A stretch of 64,000 nucleotides of DNA from Kocuria soli. Lineage in GTDB: Bacteria; Actinomycetota; Actinomycetes; Actinomycetales; Micrococcaceae. A program made the position numbers and the translations under genes. Below, piece by piece: positions 53,524 through 61,643 of the stretch. The stretch lies in NCBI RefSeq assembly GCF_003797835.1, contig NZ_RKMF01000004.1, positions 62,001 to 126,000 on the forward strand, given 5' to 3'. The notes under the pieces are model-generated. The model was given only the letters and a program-made list of their open reading frames with translations. It did not search any database and was not told the origin of the DNA. The first letter of the stretch is position 1; every line of letters begins with the position of its first letter.

Positions 53524-55116
53524 ATGGATCCACTCGAAATCGCCCGGTGGCAGTTCGGCATCACCACCGTCTACCACTTCATCATGGTCCCGTTGACCCT
53601 GGGGCTGGGGCCCCTGGTCGCGATCATGCAGACCCTCTGGGTGCGCACCGGCAACGAGCGCTACCTGCGGATGACCAAGTTCTGGGGCAAGGTCTACCTG
53701 ATCAACTTCATCATGGGAGTGGCCACGGGACTGGTGCAGGAATTCCAGTTCGGGATGGCCTGGAGCGAATACTCGCGGTTCGTGGGCGATGTGTTCGGCG
53801 CCCCGCTGGCCATGGAGGGGTTGCTGGCCTTCTTCTTCGAGTCCACCTTCATCGGTCTCTGGATTTTCGGCTGGGACCGGCTGCCCAAGAAGATCCACCT
53901 GGCCTGCCTCTGGATCGCCGTCCTGGGCTCGGTGGCCTCCGCCTACTTCATCATCGTGGCCAACTCCTGGATGCAGCACCCGGTGGGCGTGGAAATGGTC
54001 GACGGGCGACCCGTCATGACCGACATCTGGGCCGTCCTGACCAACAACACCGCCCTGGCCGCTTTCACCCACGCGATCTTCGGTGCCATCGGCGTTGGTT
54101 CAGCCCTTTTGATCGGCATCTCCTGGTACCACCTGTGGCAGCGCCGCCGCGACGGGATCGACACGGTGGACCAGAACGGGCGCGTCGTCGTCGGTGAGAA
54201 TCCTGCGATCCCGGGTCGGGACCGGGAGGACCACTCCGTGTGGCTCAAGTCCCTGCGACTGGGGGCCGTGGCCGCCATGATCGGGTTCGCGGGAGTGGCT
54301 GTGACGGGCGACGTCCAGGGCAAGCTGATGTTCGAACAACAACCCATGAAGATGGCCGCCGCCGAGGCCGCCTGCCACGACGGCACGAGCTTCTCCGTGC
54401 TGTCCGTGGGAGACCTGGGCAGCCAGAACTGCGACGACGTCAAGGGCCTGATCGAGATCCCCGGGCTGCTGTCCTTCCTGGCCGAAGGAGATTTCGGCAC
54501 GCCCGTCCGCGGCGTCTACACCCTGATCCCCGAATACGAACAGGACTACGGCACCAACCTGCCCGAAGACGAAATCTACGGCGAGCGCTCGGGCCAGGAG
54601 ATCGACTACCTCCCGCTCATGGAGGTCACCTACTGGGGCTTCCGGATCATGATCGGCTTCGGCGCAGCGGCCACCGGGTTCGCCGCGCTGGCCCTGTGGA
54701 TCGCCCGCAAGGGAACGGTCCCGGCATCGAAACCCTTGATGTTGTTGGCCGTGGCCTCGATCGGCGCGCCGTTCGTGGCCAACATCGCCGGCTGGGTCTT
54801 CACGGAGATGGGCCGCCAGCCCTTCGTGGTGGCACCGAACCCGGACCCCAGCGGCATCGACGGCGTGTACATGTACACGGCGGCAGCCGTCTCCCCCGGG
54901 GTGACCGGACAGGAGGTCATCTTCTCCCTGGTCACCCTGGGGCTGATCTACCTGGCCTTGTTCGTGGTGGAGGTGTTCCTGCTGGTCAAGTACGTCCGCG
55001 GCGGCGTGGTCTCGGCGATGCCGGAACTGGCGGCCCACGACCACTACGGCGGTGACGGCCACGGCGGCGCTCGGGGGCCGCACTCCGACGACGACGTCCT
55101 GGCCTTCGCGTACTGA
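53524..55116 (+). CDS. cydA: cytochrome bd oxidase subunit I
   Basis: The quinol-oxidising, heme-bearing subunit of the high-affinity terminal oxidase. The N-terminal MDPLEIARWQFGITTVYHFIMVPLTLGLG contains a heme His. GMAWSEYSRFVGDVFGAPLAMEG, AAFTHAIFGAIGVG and the GRQPFVV Q-loop block are typical. About nine membrane segments occur in 530 residues. The start is set by family similarity and GGGAG 7 bases upstream. The C-terminus is His/Gly/Asp-rich (HDHYGGDGHGG). No Rex or other operator is recognised in the 188-base leader, which has a weak CCACCC/GGGTGG stem. Confidence 0.96.
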   Translation: MDPLEIARWQFGITTVYHFIMVPLTLGLGPLVAIMQTLWVRTGNERYLRMTKFWGKVYLINFIMGVATGLVQEFQFGMAWSEYSRFVGDVFGAPLAMEGLLAFFFESTFIGLWIFGWDRLPKKIHLACLWIAVLGSVASAYFIIVANSWMQHPVGVEMVDGRPVMTDIWAVLTNNTALAAFTHAIFGAIGVGSALLIGISWYHLWQRRRDGIDTVDQNGRVVVGENPAIPGRDREDHSVWLKSLRLGAVAAMIGFAGVAVTGDVQGKLMFEQQPMKMAAAEAACHDGTSFSVLSVGDLGSQNCDDVKGLIEIPGLLSFLAEGDFGTPVRGVYTLIPEYEQDYGTNLPEDEIYGERSGQEIDYLPLMEVTYWGFRIMIGFGAAATGFAALALWIARKGTVPASKPLMLLAVASIGAPFVANIAGWVFTEMGRQPFVVAPNPDPSGIDGVYMYTAAAVSPGVTGQEVIFSLVTLGLIYLALFVVEVFLLVKYVRGGVVSAMPELAAHDHYGGDGHGGARGPHSDDDVLAFAY

Positions 55117-55144
55117 CCGACACCCGACCTGCTGGAGAGTCATC

Positions 55145-56176
55145 ATGGAAGTTCTTCACGTCATCTGGTTCGCGGCGCTGGCGTTCCTGTGGACCGGTTA
55201 TCTGGTCCTGGACGGTTTCGACCTGGGCGTCGGGATGCGGATCTGGTTGCGCGGCCGCACGGAGAAGCAGAAGCGGCTCATGCTCAACACGATCGGCCCG
55301 GTCTGGGACGGCAACGAGGTCTGGCTCATCACGGCCGGGGCGGGCACATTCGCCGCCTTCCCCATGTGGTACGCGGGGCTGTTCTCCTCCCTCTACATCC
55401 CGCTGACGATCGTGCTGGTGGCCTTGATCTTCCGCGCCGTCTCCATCGAGTACCGCGGGAAGGGACACACCGATCGGTGGCGTGCCAACTGGGACCGCGC
55501 CCTGGGCCTCGGCTCGGCGGTGATCGCCTTCGGCATCGGCGCCATGCTGGCCAGCACCACTCTGGGCCTGCCCATCGACGCGAACGGCGACCGGGTCGGC
55601 GGTCCGTTTGCGTGGTTCTCCTGGTACGCCGTTCTGGGTGGCCTGGCCGTTCTGGGTTTCAGCTGGATCCACGGCGCCGCGTTCCTGGCCCTCAAGGCCA
55701 GTGGTCAGGTGCGTGCGGACGCCCTGCTCGCCGTGCGTCGGTGGTTGCCCCTGGCGGTCGCGCCGTTGGTGGTCTGGGTCCTGGTGGTCCAGTGGCGGTA
55801 CGGCTCGGTCGCAACGTGGGCGGCCGTCGTCGTGGCCGTCGTGGCGCTGGCCGGTTCGTGGCTTGCTGCCCGCGCGGACCGGGACGGTTGGACCTTCGCG
55901 TGCCTGGCGGCGTTCCTGGTGACCGGCGCGATCTCGATCTTTGCCGCGGTCTTCCCCGTGGTCCTCCCGTCCACGGTCGACCCCGCCTACGACCTCACGG
56001 TGGCCAACGCCTCCAGCGGTGACTACGCGCTGACGATCATGACCTGGGTGGCCGGCGTCGCGTTGCCGCTGATCCTGGTCTACCAGGCGTGGAGCTACTG
56101 GACCTTCCGGCGGCGGTTGTCCGAGGTCCACATCCCCGAAGGGCACGAGGTGCGCCCCGCCGTCCTGCCCCGATGA
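55145..56176 (+). CDS. cydB: cytochrome bd oxidase subunit II
   Basis: The partner of CydA in the oxidase. It starts MEVLHVIWFAALAFLWTGYLVLDGFDLGVGM, and NTIGPVWDGNEVWLITAGAGTFAAFPMWYA is the conserved family block. About nine membrane segments are seen in 343 residues. GGAGAG lies 5 bases upstream. It overlaps cydDC by 4 bases (ATGA). Confidence 0.96.
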   Translation: MEVLHVIWFAALAFLWTGYLVLDGFDLGVGMRIWLRGRTEKQKRLMLNTIGPVWDGNEVWLITAGAGTFAAFPMWYAGLFSSLYIPLTIVLVALIFRAVSIEYRGKGHTDRWRANWDRALGLGSAVIAFGIGAMLASTTLGLPIDANGDRVGGPFAWFSWYAVLGGLAVLGFSWIHGAAFLALKASGQVRADALLAVRRWLPLAVAPLVVWVLVVQWRYGSVATWAAVVVAVVALAGSWLAARADRDGWTFACLAAFLVTGAISIFAAVFPVVLPSTVDPAYDLTVANASSGDYALTIMTWVAGVALPLILVYQAWSYWTFRRRLSEVHIPEGHEVRPAVLPR

Positions 56177-59100
56177 CCCCCGGCGACCGGCTGGGGCCGG
56201 GTGGTGTCCGTGCACTGATCGTGTTCGGGGTCTTGGCGGCGCTCAAGGCGCTGTCCCTGGTCATGATCGCCGAGGCGATGGCCCGCGGGATCGTGGGAGC
56301 CATTGCCCGGGATGCGACGGCCATCGATCACGCCGTGACCCTGGGACTGGCCGGGGCCGTGCTGCGAGCTGGCCTGGTCTGGGTCCAACACTGGTATGCC
56401 ACGCGGGCCGCCGTCATGGCCAAGCAACGGATCCGTCAGGACATGGCGGCCGGGATGCTCGCCCGGCCTTCCGGTGGTGTGGGGGCCAACGCCGCCGTGG
56501 CCACGATCGGGTTGGACGAGCTCGACGAGTACTACCGCTCCGTCCTGCCCACCGCGGTGTCGGCTGCAACGGTGCCCGTGCTGGTGGGCGCCAGGATTCT
56601 GGCCGCCGACTGGCTGAGCGCGTTGATCATCGCCCTGACCCTGCCCCTGGTGCCGGTGTTCATGATCCTGGTCGGGCAGCACACCCGGGCGGAGGCCGAC
56701 CGGTCCTCGGCGACCCTGCAGCGGCTGTCCGACCACCTGGTCGAGCTCGCGCGCGGGCTGCCCGTGTTGGTCGGGCTGGGGCAGCTCTCCGAGCAGTCCG
56801 CTGCTCTGGATCGCATCGGTCGGGAGCACAAGGCCGCCACGCTGCGAACCCTGCGAACCGCTTTCCTGTCCGCGCTGGTCCTCGAACTGATCGCGACGCT
56901 CTCCGTGGCGGTCGTGGCGGTGTTCATCGGGGTCCGGCTGATCGACGGGTCGCTGCCTCTGGCCACGGGGTTGGCGGTGCTGGTCCTGGCCCCCGAGTGC
57001 TTCCAGCCGTTCCGCGAGCTGGGCGCGGCCTTCCACGCGTCGCAGGACGGGCTGGCCGCCCTGCGACGGGCCCGGGAATTCGCCCCGGAATCCGGTGCCG
57101 AGCCGGTCGACTCGGCCACCGTCCGTCCCGGTGGGAGCCGTCCCGTGGGTACCCGGGCCATAGGCACCCGGTCCGGAGCCGCCGTCGGCGTGCGCCTCGA
57201 GGGCCTGACGGCGGGGTACCCGGGTCGGAGCCCTGTGCTCGAAGGGTTCGACGCGTGGTTCCCCGTCGGCCAGATCACGGCGGTGACCGGTGCCAGCGGA
57301 ACGGGCAAGTCCACGCTTTTGGGCGTCCTGGCCGGCCTGGTCCCCGTACGCGCGGGAGCCGTCATCGGTGTGGACCCCGCGCGCGTCGCCTGGGTCCCCC
57401 AGGTGCCACGAACCGTGGGCGACACGGTCCGAGCCGAACTCGAACTGTACGCAGACACCACCGACACGGCGGCCCCGGACGGCGAAGCCAGCACGGTACC
57501 AACCCTGGTTGACGAGGTCCTCGAGCAACTCGACCTGGCGCCCCGGGCCGAGGCGGATCCCGCCCAGTTGAGCCCCGGGGAACTGCGCCGTCTGGCCGTG
57601 GCCCGCGGGCTGCTGCGCATCCGCACCGGTGCCACGGTGCTCCTTGTCGACGAACCGACCGCCCACCTCGATGCCGACTCAGCTCGGCTGGTGCTGGACG
57701 AACTGGCCTCCGTCGGTCGACTCCCGGGGGTGACCGTCATCGTGGCCTCCCACGACCGTCGGGTCGTGGACCTCGCGACCCACCGGGTGGCCCTTGGGCA
57801 CGACGGGGGATGGCGCGAAGATCCCGCAACGACCGATGCCACGACCCTCCCTGGGCAACCCGGCCGACTCGACGACGACGGTGCGACTCCCCCGGGCGAG
57901 CTGTCCGGCCATGACGTCGAAGCGCCCGTCAGGGATCCTTCCGCTCGCGATACAGCCGCGGCGGAAGCGAGCGCGCCGAGGAACGCCCGGGCAGAAGCCT
58001 TCAGGTTCCTGGCCTCGACCCCGTGGCTCTGGGTGGCCGCCGTCGTGGCGGGAGTGGCGGCTGCCGCTTTCGCGACGGCGCTCACCGCGCTGTCCGGTTG
58101 GTTGATCGTGCGGGCCTCCGAACAGCCGTCGATCATGTACCTGACCGTGGCGATCGTGGGAGTGCGATTCTTCGGCATCGGGCGCGCCGTGTTGCACTAC
58201 GTCCAGCAGCTGGCGGCCCACTCTGCCGTGTTCACCTCGCTCGTGGACCTTCGTTCTCGCCTGTGGTCAGGACTGGCCCGGCGCGGCCTCTCCTCCCGTG
58301 CCCTGGCGACGGGGGCGTCAGCTCTGGAACACCTGATCGTCGCGGCGGACCGGGTCCGGGACCTCATGCCCCGGGTTCTCGTTCCCGTGGGAGTGGGAGT
58401 GGGCACCACGGTGCTGGTCCTGACCGTTTACGCCGTCCTGGTGCCCGCCGCCGTTCCGGTGATCGCCGTCGCGTTGGGCGTTGCCCTGCTCGTTGCACCG
58501 ACCGTGGCCCTGGCTGCGGATCGTTTGGCGGCAAGGGCGGGGGTGGCAGCCACAGGCGGGATCGTTCGAGCCTTCGTGCAAATGGGCGCCGCGGTGGGAG
58601 ATCTGTCCCCCAACAACCGTCAAGCACAGGCGCTGCGGCGATTGAGCGACCTCGACGTCCGGGCCGGTGCGCTGGCCCGGCGAGGAGCCTGGGCGCAAGG
58701 CCTGGGAGAAGCGCTCGTCGTCCTGAGCACGGTGGCCGCCGCCGTCCTCGTGCTCCATCCGGCCGCTTCTGCTTTGGGCGCCGGGTCGATCAGCAGGCCG
58801 GTGGTTGCCGCGCTGGCCCTTGTTCCGTTGGGCCTGACCGAACCGCTGGTCGCCGTGGTCTCGGCGGTCCAGCAAGCGCCCGGTCTGCGCGCCGCACTGC
58901 TCCGAACAGCCTCGGTGACGGTCCCGGGCAAGGCTCCAGCCCAGGTCCCCGTCGCGGCGACGGGGACGGCATCGGCTGTGCCGGCGGGACATGCCGAGCC
59001 GACCGGCCTTCCGCCCGACTCCCAACGGCGCGAGCCGGCCGGTCCGCAACTGGTGTTGGACAACCTGAGTGCGCGGTGGCCGGGTGCCGACAGAGCAGCT

Positions 59101-59673
59101 TTCGGGCCCGTGGATACCACCGTTCGCCCCGGGCGCTGGCTGGTAATCGAGGGCCCCTCGGGCAGCGGCAAGTCCACGTTGCTGGCCACCGTGATGGGGC
59201 ACCTGGCGCCGTCGTCGGGATCGGTGCGGGTCACCGGGGTGCCTGAGGAAAACGCGCCCTCGATCGTGTGGTGTCCGCAAGAGGCGCACCTGTTTGCCTC
59301 CACGATCAGGGGCAATCTCGCCCTGGCGCGGCCCAAGGCGGACGCGCCTTCCGCAGACGAAATGACGGACGTGCTGCGGCGCGTGGGACTGGGCCCGTTC
59401 CTAGACGCCCTTCCGCAAGGCTTGGACACCTGGGTGGGCAGCGGCGGCTCCGAGCTCTCCGGAGGCCAGGCGCAACGCGTGGCCGTGGCGCGGGCCTTGC
59501 TGGCTCGTGGGCAGGTGATCCTGCTGGACGAACCGACGGCGCACCTGGACGCGGAGGCCGCACAAGACCTGCTGGCGGACCTCCGTGAGGCGCTGGTCGA
59601 CCGCCCGGTGGTCCTGGTCACCCACCATGCGGAAGACCTGGACCCGACCGATCATCGCTTGCGTCTGGGCTGA
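56173..59673 (+). CDS. cydDC: fused CydD-CydC ABC exporter
   Basis: A 1166-residue single protein joining the two half-transporters needed to assemble cytochrome bd; in E. coli CydDC carries cysteine/glutathione or heme-related cargo. The first half (CydD-like) has six helices, Walker A GASGTGKST near residue 372, signature LSPGELRRLAVARGLL and Walker B VLLVDEPTAHLD. The second half starts near residue 600, with Walker A GPSGSGKST near 994, signature LSGGQAQRVAVARALL and VILLDEPTAHLD. The first signature is degenerate (LSPGE), suggesting unequal ATP sites. Fusion is known in some actinobacteria. Two Pro/Ala/Gly linkers join the parts. Confidence 0.94.
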   Translation: MTPGDRLGPGGVRALIVFGVLAALKALSLVMIAEAMARGIVGAIARDATAIDHAVTLGLAGAVLRAGLVWVQHWYATRAAVMAKQRIRQDMAAGMLARPSGGVGANAAVATIGLDELDEYYRSVLPTAVSAATVPVLVGARILAADWLSALIIALTLPLVPVFMILVGQHTRAEADRSSATLQRLSDHLVELARGLPVLVGLGQLSEQSAALDRIGREHKAATLRTLRTAFLSALVLELIATLSVAVVAVFIGVRLIDGSLPLATGLAVLVLAPECFQPFRELGAAFHASQDGLAALRRAREFAPESGAEPVDSATVRPGGSRPVGTRAIGTRSGAAVGVRLEGLTAGYPGRSPVLEGFDAWFPVGQITAVTGASGTGKSTLLGVLAGLVPVRAGAVIGVDPARVAWVPQVPRTVGDTVRAELELYADTTDTAAPDGEASTVPTLVDEVLEQLDLAPRAEADPAQLSPGELRRLAVARGLLRIRTGATVLLVDEPTAHLDADSARLVLDELASVGRLPGVTVIVASHDRRVVDLATHRVALGHDGGWREDPATTDATTLPGQPGRLDDDGATPPGELSGHDVEAPVRDPSARDTAAAEASAPRNARAEAFRFLASTPWLWVAAVVAGVAAAAFATALTALSGWLIVRASEQPSIMYLTVAIVGVRFFGIGRAVLHYVQQLAAHSAVFTSLVDLRSRLWSGLARRGLSSRALATGASALEHLIVAADRVRDLMPRVLVPVGVGVGTTVLVLTVYAVLVPAAVPVIAVALGVALLVAPTVALAADRLAARAGVAATGGIVRAFVQMGAAVGDLSPNNRQAQALRRLSDLDVRAGALARRGAWAQGLGEALVVLSTVAAAVLVLHPAASALGAGSISRPVVAALALVPLGLTEPLVAVVSAVQQAPGLRAALLRTASVTVPGKAPAQVPVAATGTASAVPAGHAEPTGLPPDSQRREPAGPQLVLDNLSARWPGADRAAFGPVDTTVRPGRWLVIEGPSGSGKSTLLATVMGHLAPSSGSVRVTGVPEENAPSIVWCPQEAHLFASTIRGNLALARPKADAPSADEMTDVLRRVGLGPFLDALPQGLDTWVGSGGSELSGGQAQRVAVARALLARGQVILLDEPTAHLDAEAAQDLLADLREALVDRPVVLVTHHAEDLDPTDHRLRLG

Positions 59674-59683
59674 CTCCTACGCT

Positions 59684-59738
59684 GAACCCTCGCGAAACTC
59701 ACCCATCGCACCCTGATCGGTGAGTTTCGCGAGGGTTC
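59684..59738. repeat. palindromic element, copy 2
   Basis: Arms 59684-59703 and 59719-59738 (20 perfect pairs) enclose a 15-base loop. The core GAACCCTCGCGAAACTC is identical to that in copy 3. The outer 7 bases seen in the other copies have diverged. It begins 10 bases after the cydDC stop. Confidence 0.9.
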
Positions 59739-59788
59739 GACGAGAGCTCGGATCAGCAACACTTGCTGTCGGCCCCGGCCCGGGGTTC

Positions 59789-59794
59789 TAGGCT
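59789..59794 (+). promoter_or_regulatory. leaderless -10 box of the receiver/TrxR-like gene
   Basis: TAGGCT is followed by 6 bases and then ATG at 59801, so the transcript should start at the A of the start codon. This supports the ATG over an in-frame GTG two codons earlier. Confidence 0.6.
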
Positions 59795-59800
59795 GTGCGC

Positions 59801-61558
59801 ATGACTGAACGTCCCGTGATCCTGCTGGTGGCAGAGGCCCACCGCGACGTGATCGAAGCCGAGTTCCGTGCCCGTTACGACCGTGACTACGCCATCGAGG
59901 TGGCATCCTCCGGACGGGAGGCGCTCGAACGTGCCGCGGACCTGTGCACGGTCTCCTCCCGTCTCGCGATGGTCGCGGCCGAGTACCAATTGCCCGACGC
60001 CACCGCAATCGACCTGTTGCGCGAGATTCAGGCGGTCAGCCCGCCGTCGCGTCGTGTGGCCCTGGTGGACTTCGACGACTACGCGGAACACCTTGAAGAG
60101 CTCAAGCGGGCCGCCCTGGAACGGGACATGGACACGTTCGTGGGCATCCCGCGCGGGCCGCGGGACGAGGAGTTCCACACGGCGCTGATCGAGCTGCTCT
60201 CCGAATGGGGCTGGTCCGTGGCCCACCCTGTGGTGACCGCCGTGGACGTGGTCTCCGACGGTCCGACCCCGACGACGGCCGCCATCCGTGACGTCCTGGA
60301 CAGGATGGGTGTCCCGAACAGGCTCCTGGCCCTCGACGACGAAGACGCGCAGGCGATCGTGGAGGAAGTCGGCCCCGACGCCCGGCTGCCCCTTGTCCGG
60401 CCCATCCGCGGCGAGGTCATTCAGGACGCGACTCCGCAGTCCGTGACCGAACGCCTCTACGGAAGCTACGACGCGATCCCGGAAGGCACGATCGCCGACG
60501 TCGCCGTGATCGGCGCCGGTCCGGCCGGCCTGGCCGCCGCCGTGTACGCCGCCTCGGAGGGGCTGTCCACGATCGTGCTGGAATCGGATGCGATCGGCGG
60601 TCAGGCCGGGTCCTCGTCCATGATCCGCAACTATCTGGGCTTTCCGCGCGGGATCTCCGGGATGCGTCTGGCGCAGCGTTCCAGGATCCAGGCCGGGCGG
60701 TTCGGTGCGACGTTCTACACGGGGCGTCCCGTGGTGCAGGTGGAGCCCGGACCAGCCGACGAGCCCGAGCACCACCACGTGCTGGTCGAAGGAACTCACC
60801 TGTGCGCCCGTACGGTGGTCGTCGCCACGGGTGTGGCCTACCGGCGGCTGGGCGTCGCGTCCGTGGACGAGCGCATCGGGATGGGCGTGCACTACGGCGC
60901 CGCCACCTCCATGGCGCGGGAGATGCAGGACAAGGAGGTCTACGTGGTCGGCGGTGGCAACTCCGCGGGGCAGGCAGCCGTCCACATGGCCAAGTTCGCC
61001 CGCAACGTGACCATCGTGGTCCGCCGGGACTCCCTCACCGCGACCATGTCCGACTACCTGATCCGGGAGGTCGAGGCGACACCAAACATCGCGGTCCGCA
61101 CCCACTCCCGGGTGGTGGACGCCGGAGGCTCCGGTCGACTGGAGTGGATCGGCCTGGCGGACAGCCGGTCGGCAACAGCCTCCGCGTCCGCGCAATCGGA
61201 GACCCGAGCGCCGTCGTCGTCGGACCCGGAGCCGGAAGTGGCCTCGGACTCGGTTGAACGGCTGCCCGCGGACGGTCTGTTCTGCCTGCTCGGCGCCCAG
61301 CCGGCCTGCCACTGGCTCCCGGAATCACTGGCCCTGGACGATCACGGTTTCATCCTGACCGGGCGCGACGTCCCTCAGGAGACGTGGACGGACGGTGTGC
61401 CCCCGGCCAGCTTGGAGACCACCATTCCCGGGGTGTTCGCGGTGGGCGACGTGCGCGCCGGCTCGATGAAGCGCGTGGCCTCGGCCGCCGGCGAAGGCGC
61501 CTCCGTCCTCCCTCTGGTGCACGCGCACCTGGAAAAGCTCCGCCAGTCCGGCGTCTGA
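59801..61558 (+). CDS. receiver-domain/thioredoxin-reductase-like fusion
   Basis: A 585-residue fusion. Residues about 1-135 resemble a response-regulator receiver (PVILLVAEAHRDVIEAEF, LVDFDDYAEHLEELKRAALERDMDTFVGIP). A thioredoxin-like linker (about 145-215, DVLDRMGVPNRLLALDDEDAQ) follows, then a thioredoxin-reductase-type FAD/NADPH part: VIGAGPAGLAAAVYAA near residue 237, ESDAIGGQAGSSSMIRNYLGFP, VYVVGGGNSAGQAAVHMAKFA near 384, and VFAVGDVRAGSMKRVASAAGEGA. The CxxC redox pair of thioredoxin reductase is missing, so it is not a standard one. Similar fusions exist in actinobacteria with unknown substrates. It is flanked by two palindromes. Confidence 0.85.
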   Translation: MTERPVILLVAEAHRDVIEAEFRARYDRDYAIEVASSGREALERAADLCTVSSRLAMVAAEYQLPDATAIDLLREIQAVSPPSRRVALVDFDDYAEHLEELKRAALERDMDTFVGIPRGPRDEEFHTALIELLSEWGWSVAHPVVTAVDVVSDGPTPTTAAIRDVLDRMGVPNRLLALDDEDAQAIVEEVGPDARLPLVRPIRGEVIQDATPQSVTERLYGSYDAIPEGTIADVAVIGAGPAGLAAAVYAASEGLSTIVLESDAIGGQAGSSSMIRNYLGFPRGISGMRLAQRSRIQAGRFGATFYTGRPVVQVEPGPADEPEHHHVLVEGTHLCARTVVVATGVAYRRLGVASVDERIGMGVHYGAATSMAREMQDKEVYVVGGGNSAGQAAVHMAKFARNVTIVVRRDSLTATMSDYLIREVEATPNIAVRTHSRVVDAGGSGRLEWIGLADSRSATASASAQSETRAPSSSDPEPEVASDSVERLPADGLFCLLGAQPACHWLPESLALDDHGFILTGRDVPQETWTDGVPPASLETTIPGVFAVGDVRAGSMKRVASAAGEGASVLPLVHAHLEKLRQSGV

Positions 61559-61559
61559 C

Positions 61560-61628
61560 CCCCGCCGAACCCTCGCGAAACTCGCCTATCAGGCCCTGAT
61601 CGGCGAGTTTCGCGAGGGTTCGGCGGGG
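61560..61628. repeat. palindromic element, copy 3
   Basis: Arms 61560-61586 and 61602-61628 match perfectly over 27 bases with a 15-base loop; the loop itself can pair (ATCAGG/CCTGAT). The stem starts 2 bases after the stop of the receiver/TrxR-like gene and lies between convergent genes, so it could act as a two-way terminator. Confidence 0.92.
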
Positions 61629-61643
61629 AGAGAGGGACGTGGG

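Noticed and set aside
52509-61628. The palindromes as parts of insertion sequences or an integron
   Set aside because: No transposase or integrase is nearby, and I see no target duplications around them.
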